From the NCBI GenBank assembly GCA_009823505.1, contig VZQC01006589.1, positions 8,743,480 to 8,807,479 on the forward strand: a DNA stretch of 64,000 bases, written 5' to 3'. How positions within the stretch are numbered: position 1 is the first letter of the stretch; each line of letters opens with the position of its first letter. Both the position numbers and the translations under genes were made by a program. Shown here piece after piece: positions 45,281-56,079 of the stretch. The DNA comes from Rhizomys pruinosus. Taxonomy: Eukaryota > Chordata > Mammalia > Rodentia > Spalacidae. The notes below the pieces were generated by a model, which had not been told where the DNA came from, did not search any database, and worked only from the letters and a program-made list of their open reading frames with translations.

Positions 45281-46184
45281 ATGGATGAATATCTGCAATC
45301 AGGGGAATCACCAAAGCTAAACCAAGAAGAGATTGACAGCTTAAATAGACCCATAACATATAAAGAAATTGAAGATGTAATAAGAGATCTCCCAAATAAA
45401 AGAAGCCCAGGCCCAGATGGTTTCACAGCAGAATTCTATAAAACATTTCAAAAAGACTTACAACCATTATTCTCAAACTGTTCAGAAGGATACAAGCAGA
45501 GGGAAATCTCCTCAATTCCTTCTATGAAGCCAGCATCATTCTAATACCAAAACCAGACAAAGATACAACCAAAAAAGGGAACTATAGACCCATCTCATTA
45601 ATGAACTCAGATGCAAAAATTCTCAACAAAATATTTGCAAACCACAAACAGTCCCACATCAAAAAGATCATCCATCATGATCAAGTTGGATTCATACCAG
45701 AGATGCAGGGATGGTTCAACATATGAAAATCAGTAAATATCATAAGAACATAAATGGACAGAAGGACAAAAACCACACGAACATCTCAACTGATGCAGGC
45801 AAAGCCTTTGACAAAATCCAGTATCCCTTCATGATTGAAGTACTAGAGGCAATTGGACTGGAGGGATCATTCCTCAACATAATCAAAGCCTTATACAAGA
45901 AATCCACATCCAGCATCATCCTAAACAGAGAAAAGTTAGAAGGATTCCCCATAAAGGTAGGAACCCAGCAAGGCTGCCCCCTGTTGCCACTCCTCTTCAA
46001 TATAGTGCTTGAAACATTGGCTAGGGCAATAAGGCAAGAAAAGGAAATTAAAGGAATACTAATTGGAAAAGAGGAAGTCAAACTCTCACTTTTTGCAGAT
46101 GATATGATAGTTTACCTAAGGGATGCTAAATACTCAACCAGTAAACTAGAAACAATTAAGAGTTTCAGTAAAGTGGCAGGATAA
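45281..46184 (+). pseudogene. L1-c ORF2 reverse transcriptase
   Basis: RT domain in two open pieces. 45,281-45,544 has [20 protein letters not shown]; 45,711-46,184 has [32 protein letters not shown] and the intact catalytic FADD (46,092-46,103) followed by MIVYLRDA. A frameshift at about 45,540 and stops between 45,600 and 45,720 separate them. The core motifs are well kept, so this is a younger copy than L1-f. Confidence 0.9.
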
Positions 46185-46421
46185 AAAATTAACCTAGAAA
46201 AATCAGTAGCCTTTCTTTACACCACCAACAAGAAGGAATACAAGGAGACCTTCCCAATAACAATAGCTTTAAAAATAATAAAATACCTGGGAACAAACCT
46301 AACCAAAGACACCAAAGATACAGCAAAAATTTATAAAGCCCTGAAGAAGGAGATTGAAGAAGACATCAGAAGATGGAAAGACCTCCCATGCTCATGGATT
46401 GGAAAACTTAATATAGTAAAA

Positions 46422-46985
46422 ATGTCCATTCTACCCAAATTAATATACCAATTCAATGCAATTCCAATTAAAATCCCCAAGAAATTTTTCACAGGCTTGG
46501 AAAAAAATCTTAAATTCATATGGAACAACAAAAGACCGAGAATAGCCAAAGCAACCCTGAGTGAAAAGAGCAAGACAGGGGGGATTTCTATACCAGACTT
46601 TGAACTATACTACAGGGCCATAGTGGTAAAATCAGCCTGGTACTGGCACAAAAACATTCCTATAGACCAATGGAACAAAAATGAAGATCCAAACTTGAGC
46701 ACATACAATCTCAGCCACCTCATATCTGACAAGGGGGCCAAAAAGACTCAATGGAGGAAAGACAGCATCTTCAACAAATGGTGTTGGGAAAACAGGATCA
46801 CCACTTGTAGAAGAATAAAATTAATCCCTTACCTCTCACCCTGTACAAAAATCAACTCCAAATGGATCAAAGACCTCAATGTGAAACATAAAACTCTGAA
46901 GGTGATAGAAGAAAAAGTTAGCAGCAACTTACAAAACATAGGCATAGGAAAAGACTTTCTAAATTTCCAGCTGTGCAGGAAATAA
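46422..46985 (+). pseudogene. L1-c ORF2 C-terminal region
   Basis: Open frame of 187 residues downstream of [61 protein letters not shown]. The distal Cys-rich segment continues out of frame at about 47,345 and the end is at 47,458-47,784. Confidence 0.88.
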
Positions 46986-47457
46986 GGTTGACAATTGACA
47001 AGTGGGACCTTATTAAGCTCAACAGTTTCTGTACAGCAACAGAAACAATCAGGGAAGTGAAGAGAAAACCCACAGAGTGGGAGGAAACCTTCACTGCTGA
47101 TACATCTGACAGAGCATTAATTTCCAGAATATATAAATTACTCAAAAAATAAAGAAGAAAACAAATGACTCACTCAAAAGATAGAGTAAAGAGCTGAACA
47201 GAGACTTCACAAGTGAGGAAATAGAAATGGTTGAAAAACATCTTAAAAATGTTCAACCTCGCTAATAATTAAGGAAATGCCAATTAGAACCACTTTAAGA
47301 TATCATTTCATGCCGATAAGTCTGGCTAGGATCAAGTAAACAAATGATACCAAATGCTGGAGAGGTTGTGGGGAAAGGGAAACACTCATCCACTTTTGGT
47401 GGGAAACTTGTATAACCACTATGGAAAGCAGTGTAGAGAACCCTTAAAAGACTCAAA

Positions 47458-47784
47458 ATGAGGCTACCACCTGACCCAGCCATACCACTTCTGGGTATAT
47501 ATCCACCAGACTCTTCCTACTGCAGAGATACATGTATAGCCATGTTTATTGCAGTTATCTTCACAATATCAAAGAGGTGGAACCAACCCAAGTGCCCCTC
47601 AATGGACGAATGGATAGAGAAAATGTGGTATATCTACACAATGGAGTTGTATGCAGTGGTACAGAAAGATGACATCATGAAATTTGCAAGTAAATGGATA
47701 GAACTAGAAGATTTTATGTTAAGTGAAGTAACACAGTTCCAAAAAAACAAAAGAGGAATGGTATCCCTCATCTGTGGATGCTAG
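47458..47784 (+). pseudogene. L1-c ORF2 C-terminal end
   Basis: Last ~100 residues of ORF2 (LPPDPAIPLLGIYPPDSSYC, MELYAVVQKDDIMKFASKWI), ending MVSLICGC at about 47,784, where the 3'UTR begins. Confidence 0.85.
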
Positions 47785-48427
47785 TACTAAGTACCTAGTT
47801 GTAAGGCAAACTGGGCAACATTAATGTTATATTCCTTGTGATCTGAAAACAACTGTGCTCTTATATTGTGAATCCTTAGACGAGTTGTAGAACTAACCTA
47901 CCATTGATTTTCATACTTAGGATTTTTGGTATATGTTGGTGGGTATATATGCATCTTTTACAGTAATATAAAATTAAAATTGAAAAATGTGAATCAAGAA
48001 ACATGATATGGAAATAACATATAGCTTGTTTTCAGAAGACACAATTTTAATACAGGTGTGATGTATCAGGCTGGTGTAACTTAGCCTTTCTTGGTGCTTA
48101 ATGACCATACTTAACGCCCATACCAATTTGGCCAAGGGACCTAAGGGATAACTTTGTTCCTTCCCCTCAGAGGTCAACCAAGTCTTAGAGGACTATCCAT
48201 GGGGGCATCTCTTGAAATGTCCTGCAAATGTGAGTCACCAGTCTTCCTGTTCAGGGAGGTCTTGTAGATCCACTAATGGGACTTAAAACAGTGTCCAGTC
48301 TATAAAGAGGAATGTTTGCCCATGCTTCTAAAAGGGAAGCCTGTTCTGGAAATGCCTGACTTTGTCCTAGAATGGATGGAACTGGTAAATGAAAAGCTGA
48401 AAGGATCCAGGGGCTCTCCCCCAACAC

Positions 48428-48428
<1 letters not shown>

Positions 48429-48458
<30 letters not shown>
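48429..48458. repeat. (A)30 tract inside repeat A
   Basis: Thirty A's at a place where the 7.8-kb copy has only a few, so it is a local expansion and not an element end. Confidence 0.9.
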
Positions 48459-48461
<3 letters not shown>

Positions 48462-49185
48462 TGGCCCATGGAGCAAGATCCCTTACCATGAACCTTAAGA
48501 AAACAAAAACTGCTTGGTTAATCTGGGCTAACTGTGTGGGCCTAAGCATCCAAAAGGTAGTAAAACCAGAATAATCAGTAAGGCTTGAGAAAATGTACTT
48601 CAGATATAAAACATCGATCTTAGTAAAAAGAGCAAACAACAACAACAAATGTGAGGCACTGTTTGTTTGGTCTGTTCTTCTATTCTTACTGCCAGGGTGC
48701 AAATCTCCGCTCTGTTGCTGCCACTGCTTTTTGCCACTCCTCAAAGACATGAGATAACACTTTCAACCTTCCAATATGGAATGAAGACTCATGTCTCTAA
48801 AGATCCTGCCAACCCTCGATGCCAGATGGGGACCTGCTAAGGATGACCCAGCTTGTGGCTAAGCAGCTAAGGAGATTTCAGCTCTCATGGTATAGACTCG
48901 GCCATTGTTTGTCCACTCAGGCTGTATCATGGGGGCCAGTGCAGGAAGATCAAGACAGAACGCTGCTTACTGGAACCTTCATTTTGGGGACCAATGGGTA
49001 GGGAGGAGACCCCAGTATGGACACAAAGAGCAAGATTGATGTTGTTTGGGTTTGCCAAAGGAGGAAACCTTCAAACACTTCCTTAAGGAATAATACATGA
49101 CATCTTTTAGCCAAAAAAAAGAAAGAAAATCCTCCCAAATCAGCGAGTATGTGTATGTATGTTGTAATGAAAATAACATAAAAAA

Positions 49186-49250
49186 AAAAAAAAATACTAT
49201 ATATTATATAATTATATGTGTATTATATAATATTTATATAATATTAAGCA
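49186..49250. repeat. AT-rich palindromic tract
   Basis: A-run followed by interleaved tatataatta and ttatataatat units, inside the L1-c 3' region. Confidence 0.85.
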
Positions 49251-49628
49251 ATACAATTAGAGAGAAACAACAACCAACAAATGATCTGAAGAAGAACCTC
49301 TGAAAGGATCAGAAAAATTAGCAGACATGTATGGCCGAAGTGCAGGAACTTCAGGGTAGGGTGGGGGGGCATGTAAAGGGAAGTGCTCTAAATTCATTGG
49401 ATAAATGATGTAGACGATTATGAAAAAAGTTTATAACAATAAACAAATTTTTAAATTGAAATCCTTTTTCTGTTTCTACAAGAAACACACCTCACCTTCA
49501 AAGACAGAGACCACCTTCTGGTGAAAGGATGGAAAAAATATTCTAAGCGAATGGTACCAAAAAGCAAGCAGGAGTTGCTATTTTAATATCAGACAAAATA
49601 GGTTTCAAAATAAAACTAATCAGAATAG

Positions 49629-49928
49629 ATGAAGAGGGTCACTATAATCATAAGTCTATATGCACCAAACTCTGCTGCACCAAACTTCATAAACACAATC
49701 CTGCAGGACTTCAAGGCACAGATCAATCCCAGCACACTAATGGTGGGGGACTTTAATACCCCACTGAGCCCATTGGACATGTCAACTGGACAAAGAATAA
49801 ACAGACAGACATCTGAACTGAACAATATGTTACACCAAATGGACCTAACATACCTACTGAATATTCCACCCAAACACCAAAGAATATGCTTTCTACTCAG
49901 CACCATATTGAACAATCTCCAAAATTGA
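49629..49928 (+). pseudogene. L1-b/d endonuclease fragment
   Basis: Reads SLYAPNSAAPNFINTILQDF, VGDFNTPLSPLDMSTGQRIN and SELNNMLHQMDLTYL. It keeps the GDFN catalytic block but is bounded by frameshifts. Confidence 0.85.
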
Positions 49929-51075
49929 CCATATACTGGGACACCAAGCAAACTCAGCAAATACCAAAAAATGAAATAGCTTCATGCATCTTATCAGACC
50001 ACAGTGCAATAAAACAATATTAACATCAGAAAGAGCCCTACTAGCTACAAGGACACATGGAGATGAAGCAACTACTGAATATCAAATGGGTCAAAAGAGA
50101 AATAAAGAAAGAAACAAAAGCATTCCTGAAACTAAATGAAAGGGATCATGCAACATGGCAAAACCTATGGGATACCTTAAAAGCATTCCTGAGAGGGAAA
50201 TTCATAGCCCTAAGTGCCTACATTAAGTAAACAGAAAGAGCACAAATAAATGACCTAACACTGCCCCTAAAACAACTTGAGAATTAACAACAAATGAATC
50301 CTTAACTCAGTAGACAGGAAGAAATAACAAAAATCAGAGCAGAAATCAATGAAATAGAAACAAAGAAAATACAAAAAAATCAATGACTCCAAGAGCTGGC
50401 TTTTTGAAAGGATAAACAAGATAGATGGACCTTTAGCATACTTGACCAAAAGAAGGAAAGGAAAACTCCCAATCAACAATAGAGATGAAAAGGGAAAGAA
50501 ACATCACAAGAGATAGTGAAAAGATTCAGACAATCATACGGGAATACTTCAAAAACCTATACTCTATTAAATTTTAAAACATAAGAGAAATGTATGAATA
50601 CCTGAAATTGTGGAATCCACTAAAACTTTAACCAGGAAGAGATCGAACAGCTTAAATAGGCCCATAAAAAAGGAGGAAATTGAAACTGTGATTAAAAAAA
50701 AAAAACTCTCCCGACTAAAAAGAGTCCAGGCCCAGATGAATTCATGGCAGAATTCTATAAGACATTTAAAGAAGACTGACAGCCACTACTATTCAAAGTA
50801 TTCAAGGGGATAGAAATTGACAGAAATTTCCCAAATTCCTTCTATGAAGCCAACATCACTATAATACCAAAACCAGGCAAAGATACAACCAAAAATAAAA
50901 ACTATAGACCATTTCATTAATGGAAATAAATGCAAACATTATCAACAAAATACTTGCAAATCGCATATAGGCACATATCAAAAAGATCATCCACCATTCT
51001 AGTTGGATTCATACCAGAGACGTGGGGATGGTTCAACATACATAAATTAATAAATGTCATAAAGCACATAAATGG

Positions 51076-51591
51076 ATGAAAGACAAAGACCACACAGTCA
51101 TCTCAGTCAATGCCAAAAAGGCCTTTGACAAAATTCAGTATGCCTTCATGTTCAAAGTCCTAGAGGAAATTGGACTGGAGGGTACATTCCTCAACATAAT
51201 TAAAGCCATATACAACAAACCCACAGCCAACATTATCCTAAATGGGGAGAAACTAGAAACATTCTCCTCAAAGTCAGGAACCCAGCAAGGCTACTCCCTA
51301 TCCCCACTCCATTTCAATATAGTGCTTAAAATGCTTGTAAGAGCAATAAGACAAGAAAAGGAAATTAGAGGAGTACTAATTGGAAAAGAGGAGGTCAAAC
51401 TATCCCTTTTTGCAGATGACATAATTTATCCAAGGGATGCCAAAAACTCCACCAGAAAACTCCTAGAAACTACCAACAGGTTTAGTAAAGTGGTGAGATA
51501 CAAGATTAACCTAGAAAAGTCAGTAGCCTCTCTTTATGCCAATAACAAGGAATTGAAGAAAGATACAAGGAGACTTTTACACTCACAGTAG
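51076..51591 (+). pseudogene. L1-b/d reverse transcriptase
   Basis: Open RT piece of 171 residues: [40 protein letters not shown] and FADD at 51,409-51,420, followed by IIYPRDAK, one codon shorter than L1-c (MIVYLRDA). The usual QGCPLSP has become QGYSLSP. Inactive because of the surrounding stops. Confidence 0.9.
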
Positions 51592-52102
51592 CCTCCAAAA
51601 AATATCTATGAACAAACCTGATTAAAGACACTAAAAATCTCTACGAGAGATTTTTCTCTCAAGAAGAAGCTTAAGGAAGACACCAGAAGATGGAAGGACC
51701 TCCCATGATCATGGATTGGAAGAATTAATATAGTAAAAATGAACAACCTGCCCAAAGTAATATATAGATTCAATGCAATCCCACTTAAATTGGGGGATTT
51801 ATGAGCTTCTTCACAGACCTAGGAAAAACATTCTAAAGTTCATATGGAAAAACAAAAAACACAGATAGCAAAAGCAACCCAGAGCAAAAAGAGCAGTACA
51901 GGGGGGGATCTCCATACCAGACTTCAAACTACATTACAGGGTTATAGTCATAAAAACAGCTTGGTACTGGCACAAAAACTGACCTGTAGATCACTGAAAC
52001 AAAACTGAAGATCCAAAGCTGAGCACAAAGGGGCCAGGAAGATTCAAAGACAGCATCCTCAGCAAATGGTGTTGGCAAAGCTGGATCAACACTTGTAGAA
52101 GA

Positions 52103-52390
52103 ATGAAACTAAACCCCTACCTCTCACCATGTACAAAAACCACCTCCAAATGGACCAAAGACCTCAATGTGAAACCAGAAATCTTGAAAATGATAGAAGA
52201 AAACTTTGGCAGTAAACTACAAGACATAGGCATAGGAAAAGATTTTCTAAATCAGACAGCTGCTGTGCAAAAATTAAGGTCAACAATTGACAAATGGGAT
52301 CTTATTAAACTCAAGAGCTTCTGTACAGTGAAAGAAACAATCAAAGAAGTGAGGAGAAAACCCAGAGTGGGAGGAAACATTCACCAGTGA
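52103..52390 (+). pseudogene. L1-b/d ORF2 C-terminal fragment
   Basis: [40 protein letters not shown] and the KETIKEVRRKPR block. A one-base deletion at about 52,367 shifts the frame in the 'EWEE' block. Confidence 0.82.
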
Positions 52391-52728
52391 TACATCTGAT
52401 AGAGCATTAATATCCAGAGTATATAAACTACTTAAAAAACAAAGGGGGAAGAAAACAAATGACCCACTCAAAAGATGGAGTAAAGAGCTGAGCAGAGACT
52501 TCACAAATGAAGAATTAAAGTGGCTGAGAAACATCTTAAAAAGTGTTCAACATTGCTAATAATTAAGGAAGTGCAAATTAAACCACCTTAAGATTTCATC
52601 TTACTATGGTAAAACTAGCTATGATCAAGAAAACAAGTGATACCAAATGTTGAAGAGGTTGTGGGGAAAGCAGAACACTCATCCACTACTGGTGGGAATG
52701 TAAACTTGTACAACCACTATGGAAAACA

Positions 52729-53025
52729 GTGTGGAAAACCTTTAAAGGACTGAAAATGAGCCTACCACCTGACCCAGTCATATCACTCCTGGGTATACAC
52801 CCACAAGACTCATCCTACCACAGAGATACATGCACATCTATGTTTATTGCAGCTCTCTTCACAATAGCAAAGAACTGGAAGCCAGCCAAGTGCCCCTTAA
52901 CCAATGAGTGGATGATGAAAATGTGGTACATTTCCACAATGGAGTTCTATGCAGTGGTAAAGAAAGCTGATATCATGAGCTCTGCAGGCAAATGGATGGA
53001 ACTAGAAGTCCATTATGCTAAGTGA
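52729..53025 (+). pseudogene. L1-b/d ORF2 C-terminal end
   Basis: Last part of ORF2 (MSLPPDPVISLLGIHPQDSS, FIAALFTIAKNWKPAKCPLT, KWMELEVHYAK), shifted near its end compared with L1-c. Confidence 0.82.
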
Positions 53026-53638
53026 AGTAACATAGCGTCAGAAAAACAAACGATGAATGGTATCCCTCATTTGTGAATGCTAGCACCAAATCCCTAGTTG
53101 TAAGGTAAAATGAGCAATGTAATTTATATTTCTTTTTATCTGAAACAACTGTGCTGTTATAATGTGAATCCCTTAATGGGTCTAGAATTAACCAACACTT
53201 ATTTTTGGCTTGTTTAATTTTTGGTATATGGGTGGTATATATAAATATATATATCATATATATAGGAGCATGTAATATAAAATTAAAGGGAAAATGTGAA
53301 TCTATTATGCAGTTTTGGAATTAACATAGTTTATTTTCAGACATTATATTTTGGTATATGTGTGACATACATCATAGGCAATTTGGGAGCAATGCAAATT
53401 GGAAGGAACAACAATGCAAAAGACTAGGTCAAAAAACTGACTGAAATAGTCAACTTCTCCCCAAAAACAATAAACCTCTGCATAGAAAAACTTGAAAAAA
53501 GACTGAGAAAAAAGATCCAAACATGTAGGCAAATGCATTACTTGGGTGGAGTGGGGGATAAGAGAAAGGGGATGAGTCTAAATTAGACTGAGAAAGTTGT
53601 ATGAAATGGCACAAACTTTAATAAAATTATTTTTAAAA

Positions 53639-53928
53639 TATATTCATTGGTGCTTCAGTGGAATATTCAGTACATGTCTGTTTGGTCCATTTAGTGTATC
53701 ATATTTTTCAGTTCAGATGTTTCTCATTTATAATTCTTTTTCTGGTTGATCTGTCTATTGGACACAGAAGTTTATTGACACTCCTTACTGTTAGTGTGTT
53801 GGGATTAATCTGTGCCTTAAAGTTCTATAGAATTGTGTTTATGCAGTTGTTGCACGCGAGTTTGTGCACATATATTCATGATAGTCATATCTTCTTGGTT
53901 AATTGTTCCGTTTGATAAGAATGAAATG
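53639..53928 (-). mobile_element. L1-f, part 2: endonuclease middle
   Basis: 290-bp island of antisense endonuclease between two sense L1 insertions. It joins seamlessly to 40,725 on one side (the 'TxEYTF' block) and to 62,266 on the other (the RRDKEGHFIL-type block). Confidence 0.9.
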
Positions 53929-54500
53929 ATCCGGGAGACGCACATAACGCGCAAGGCAGGTACACAGCTCTACGCTCTAGGCGGGTCTGGTGGGGGCAGC
54001 TGGGGGAGTCTTGCTCTTGAACCCGTCTACTGGGTCCCCGGCCCAGAGGGTACCACGCTCGGGTGACGGAGAGGGTCGCGTTTGCCCTGCTCTTGTCCCG
54101 GCCGGACTGTGGGCAGGAACCGGGGTCGCAGGGGAGACCATAACGCGCAGGGCAGGTACACAGCTCTACAGCTCTAGGCGTGGTCTGGGCGGGGGTTAGC
54201 TGGGAGAGGGTCTCCGCTCTGAACCCGTCTACGGGGTCCCCGGCCCAGAGGGACCATGCTCAGTGAGCGGAGGGTCGCGTTTGCCTCTGCTCTGGTTCCG
54301 GCTTGACTTGTGGGCGGGAACCTGGGTCGCAGAGGAGACGCCATAACGCGCCAGGCAGGTACACACTCTACAGCTCTAGGCGTGGTGTGCCGTGGGGCAG
54401 CTGGGAGAGGGCTCTCGTGTGAACCCGTCTACGGGGTCCCCCGGCCCAGAGGGACTGGGCGCGGGCTAGATCAGGCACAACAATACCCCCCCCCGCGCCA
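53929..54500 (+). promoter_or_regulatory. L1-e 5'UTR: ~200-bp CpG-rich monomers
   Basis: cataacgcgc recurs at 53,943, 54,139 and 54,342 (spacings 196 and 203). Each unit carries gaacccgtctac, gggtcccc and ggcccagaggg. The third unit is partial. Many intact CpGs suggest recent insertion. Layout is like mouse A/Tf/Gf monomers; the sequence is unrelated to the 108-bp monomers of L1-c. Confidence 0.9.
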
Positions 54501-54899
54501 AGTGAATTGCTAAGAAATCCAAGTGGTCTTCCTTTTGGAGAACCTTCAAACAGAAAGAGAAGACTAACTTAGGCTTCCAACATCCATATATACACAAAAC
54601 TGAAAACACTGAAACCCAGCCAAGTCAATACACCATAAAAAAAAAAAAAAAAAGGAGGAGGAAAGGGGGGAAGAAAAAAAAAGCACCGGAAGGAGGCAAG
54701 CAAAACCAATACGCTAATATAGTGAAAAGTTCGTTGTGACTTGAACCACAAAGGGAATCCATATGCCAGGGAACGAGACGAAGGGACAACATGGCCGGCC
54801 AGGCTACTCCCACACCGGCCCTACCAAACCTGGAGTCAGATAGCCACAATGGGAACCCCTTGAGGAGAACCCAAGGAACAAGAGATTAGACGAATAATT

Positions 54900-56078
54900 T
54901 CAGACATAGCAGAGAAATTAAAGAAAAATAAAGAAAGAGTCGATGGAAACAACTAGAGTAGAATGAAAAACTCAAAAAGGACCTAGAGTGATACAATGAA
55001 CAAATATTTCGGAAAGAACTCAAGGAACAGAATGACAACTAACTCCCAGAACGAACTTAGAGGAGAAAAAAACAAAAACTCCGAATGGAAGTAGAAACAC
55101 TGAAAAGACCAACAGAAAGAAAAAAGAACTACCAAGATGAGCATGAGAGAGCCTATAGGAAGAATTGAGAAGCTCAAAAAGGAAATGGGAAGTACTAAAA
55201 GAAACACACAGGGAGGAAAACAAAAAAGGAATTAGAACACTCACTCAGTCATCAAGAAGAAAGAAAAAGGAAAAAGCCTCCAGAAGTAGAATGGCAGGAG
55301 CAGAACAAAAATATCAAGACCTGAGAGATAACAACAGAGAGCAATTAAAAAGCCCAAATAAAGATTTGAAAAATTAAAAATACACAAAAGTGAACAACCA
55401 GGAAATATGGGACACTATGAAAAGACCAAAACCTCACGCATCATAGGAATTAGGGAAGAGAAGAATCCAGAGAATAGTAATTGATCAGATCTTCAACCAG
55501 AAATAATAGATTGAAAATTTCCCCAAACTAAAAATAGACAAGTCCATACAAATACAAGAAGCACATAAGGACCCCAAATAGACAAGATCAGAAAAGACAA
55601 ACCCCACTCCATATCAATATTAAATGCTAGATGCCCAAAACAAAGACAAAATTCTGAGGCCACTAAAGAGAAAAACAAGTCCACATACAAAGGGAAACCC
55701 CATCAATTACAACGACTCTCACCTTCAAACCATAAGCAAAGAAGAACATTGGAGCAAAGCATTTCCCATGTTGTTAAGGGGCTATGGGATGCCAACCCAG
55801 AATACTTTACCCAGCAAAAATGTCGACTATACTTGAAAGAGAGAAAAATCTTCCATGACATAAACAAGATGATGGAATACATGTCTGGAAAACACACTCT
55901 CATAAAATACATTGAAGCAATCTCAAAGAGCAGAAGAGAGGAGCAAACAATCCTCAAACACCTAGGAAAAGAACCTAACAAAAACATAACCATAGGAGCA
56001 AAATCAAAGCTAGAAGTCCAAATGGGTATAAAAAGTGAAGAGGAAGCAACATCCATCTTTCATTATAACCTTAAATAA
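54900..56078 (+). pseudogene. L1-e ORF1, indel-broken
   Basis: ORF1 blocks in the correct order but in shifting frames: coiled-coil text (54,950-55,240), MLDAQNKDKILRPLKRKTSP (55,624-), and 55,749-56,078 with RKIFHDINKMMEYMSGKHTL and ILKHLGKEP. In L1-c the matching stretches differ mostly by single inserted or deleted bases. Confidence 0.82.
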
Positions 56079-56079
56079 T

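Larger units (their letters stand above)
42137..49452 (+). mobile_element. L1-c, full-length-type L1 (7.3 kb)
   Basis: Complete in layout: 108-bp 5' monomers (42,140-42,340), leader, ORF1 (about 42,690-43,975), ORF2 (about 44,000-47,783) and a long 3' region (47,784-49,452). It is flanked by aaattgaatc (42,127-42,136) and aaattgaaatc (49,453-49,463), and the host ORF2 reads through when it is ignored. Stops in ORF1 and frameshifts in ORF2 make it inactive. Confidence 0.9.
47785..49452 (+). mobile_element. L1-c long 3' region (repeat A)
   Basis: 47,785-47,990 is ordinary L1 3'UTR. 48,060-48,870 matches 7,195-8,215, and 48,870-49,452 ends with a G-run (about 49,360-49,372) and an A-rich end before the TSD. 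Since it lies within the TSD-bounded insertion and occurs after L1 text twice, it is best read as L1 3'UTR. Contains (A)30 at 48,429-48,458. Confidence 0.7.
49464..53638 (+). mobile_element. L1-b/d, 3' part: ORF2 and 3'UTR
   Basis: Resumes the element at ORF2 codon ~35 (ctttttctgtttctacaaga, QETHLT-equivalent region) and runs through endonuclease, RT and C-terminus to about 53,085, followed by a short 3'UTR of about 550 bp. It ends in TTTTAAAA before host L1-f text at 53,639. Many frameshifts. Confidence 0.9.

Noticed and set aside
53929..54500. CpG island promoter of a host gene
   Set aside because: CpG-rich tandem units directly upstream of L1 ORF1 and inside the L1 TSD are L1 promoter monomers.
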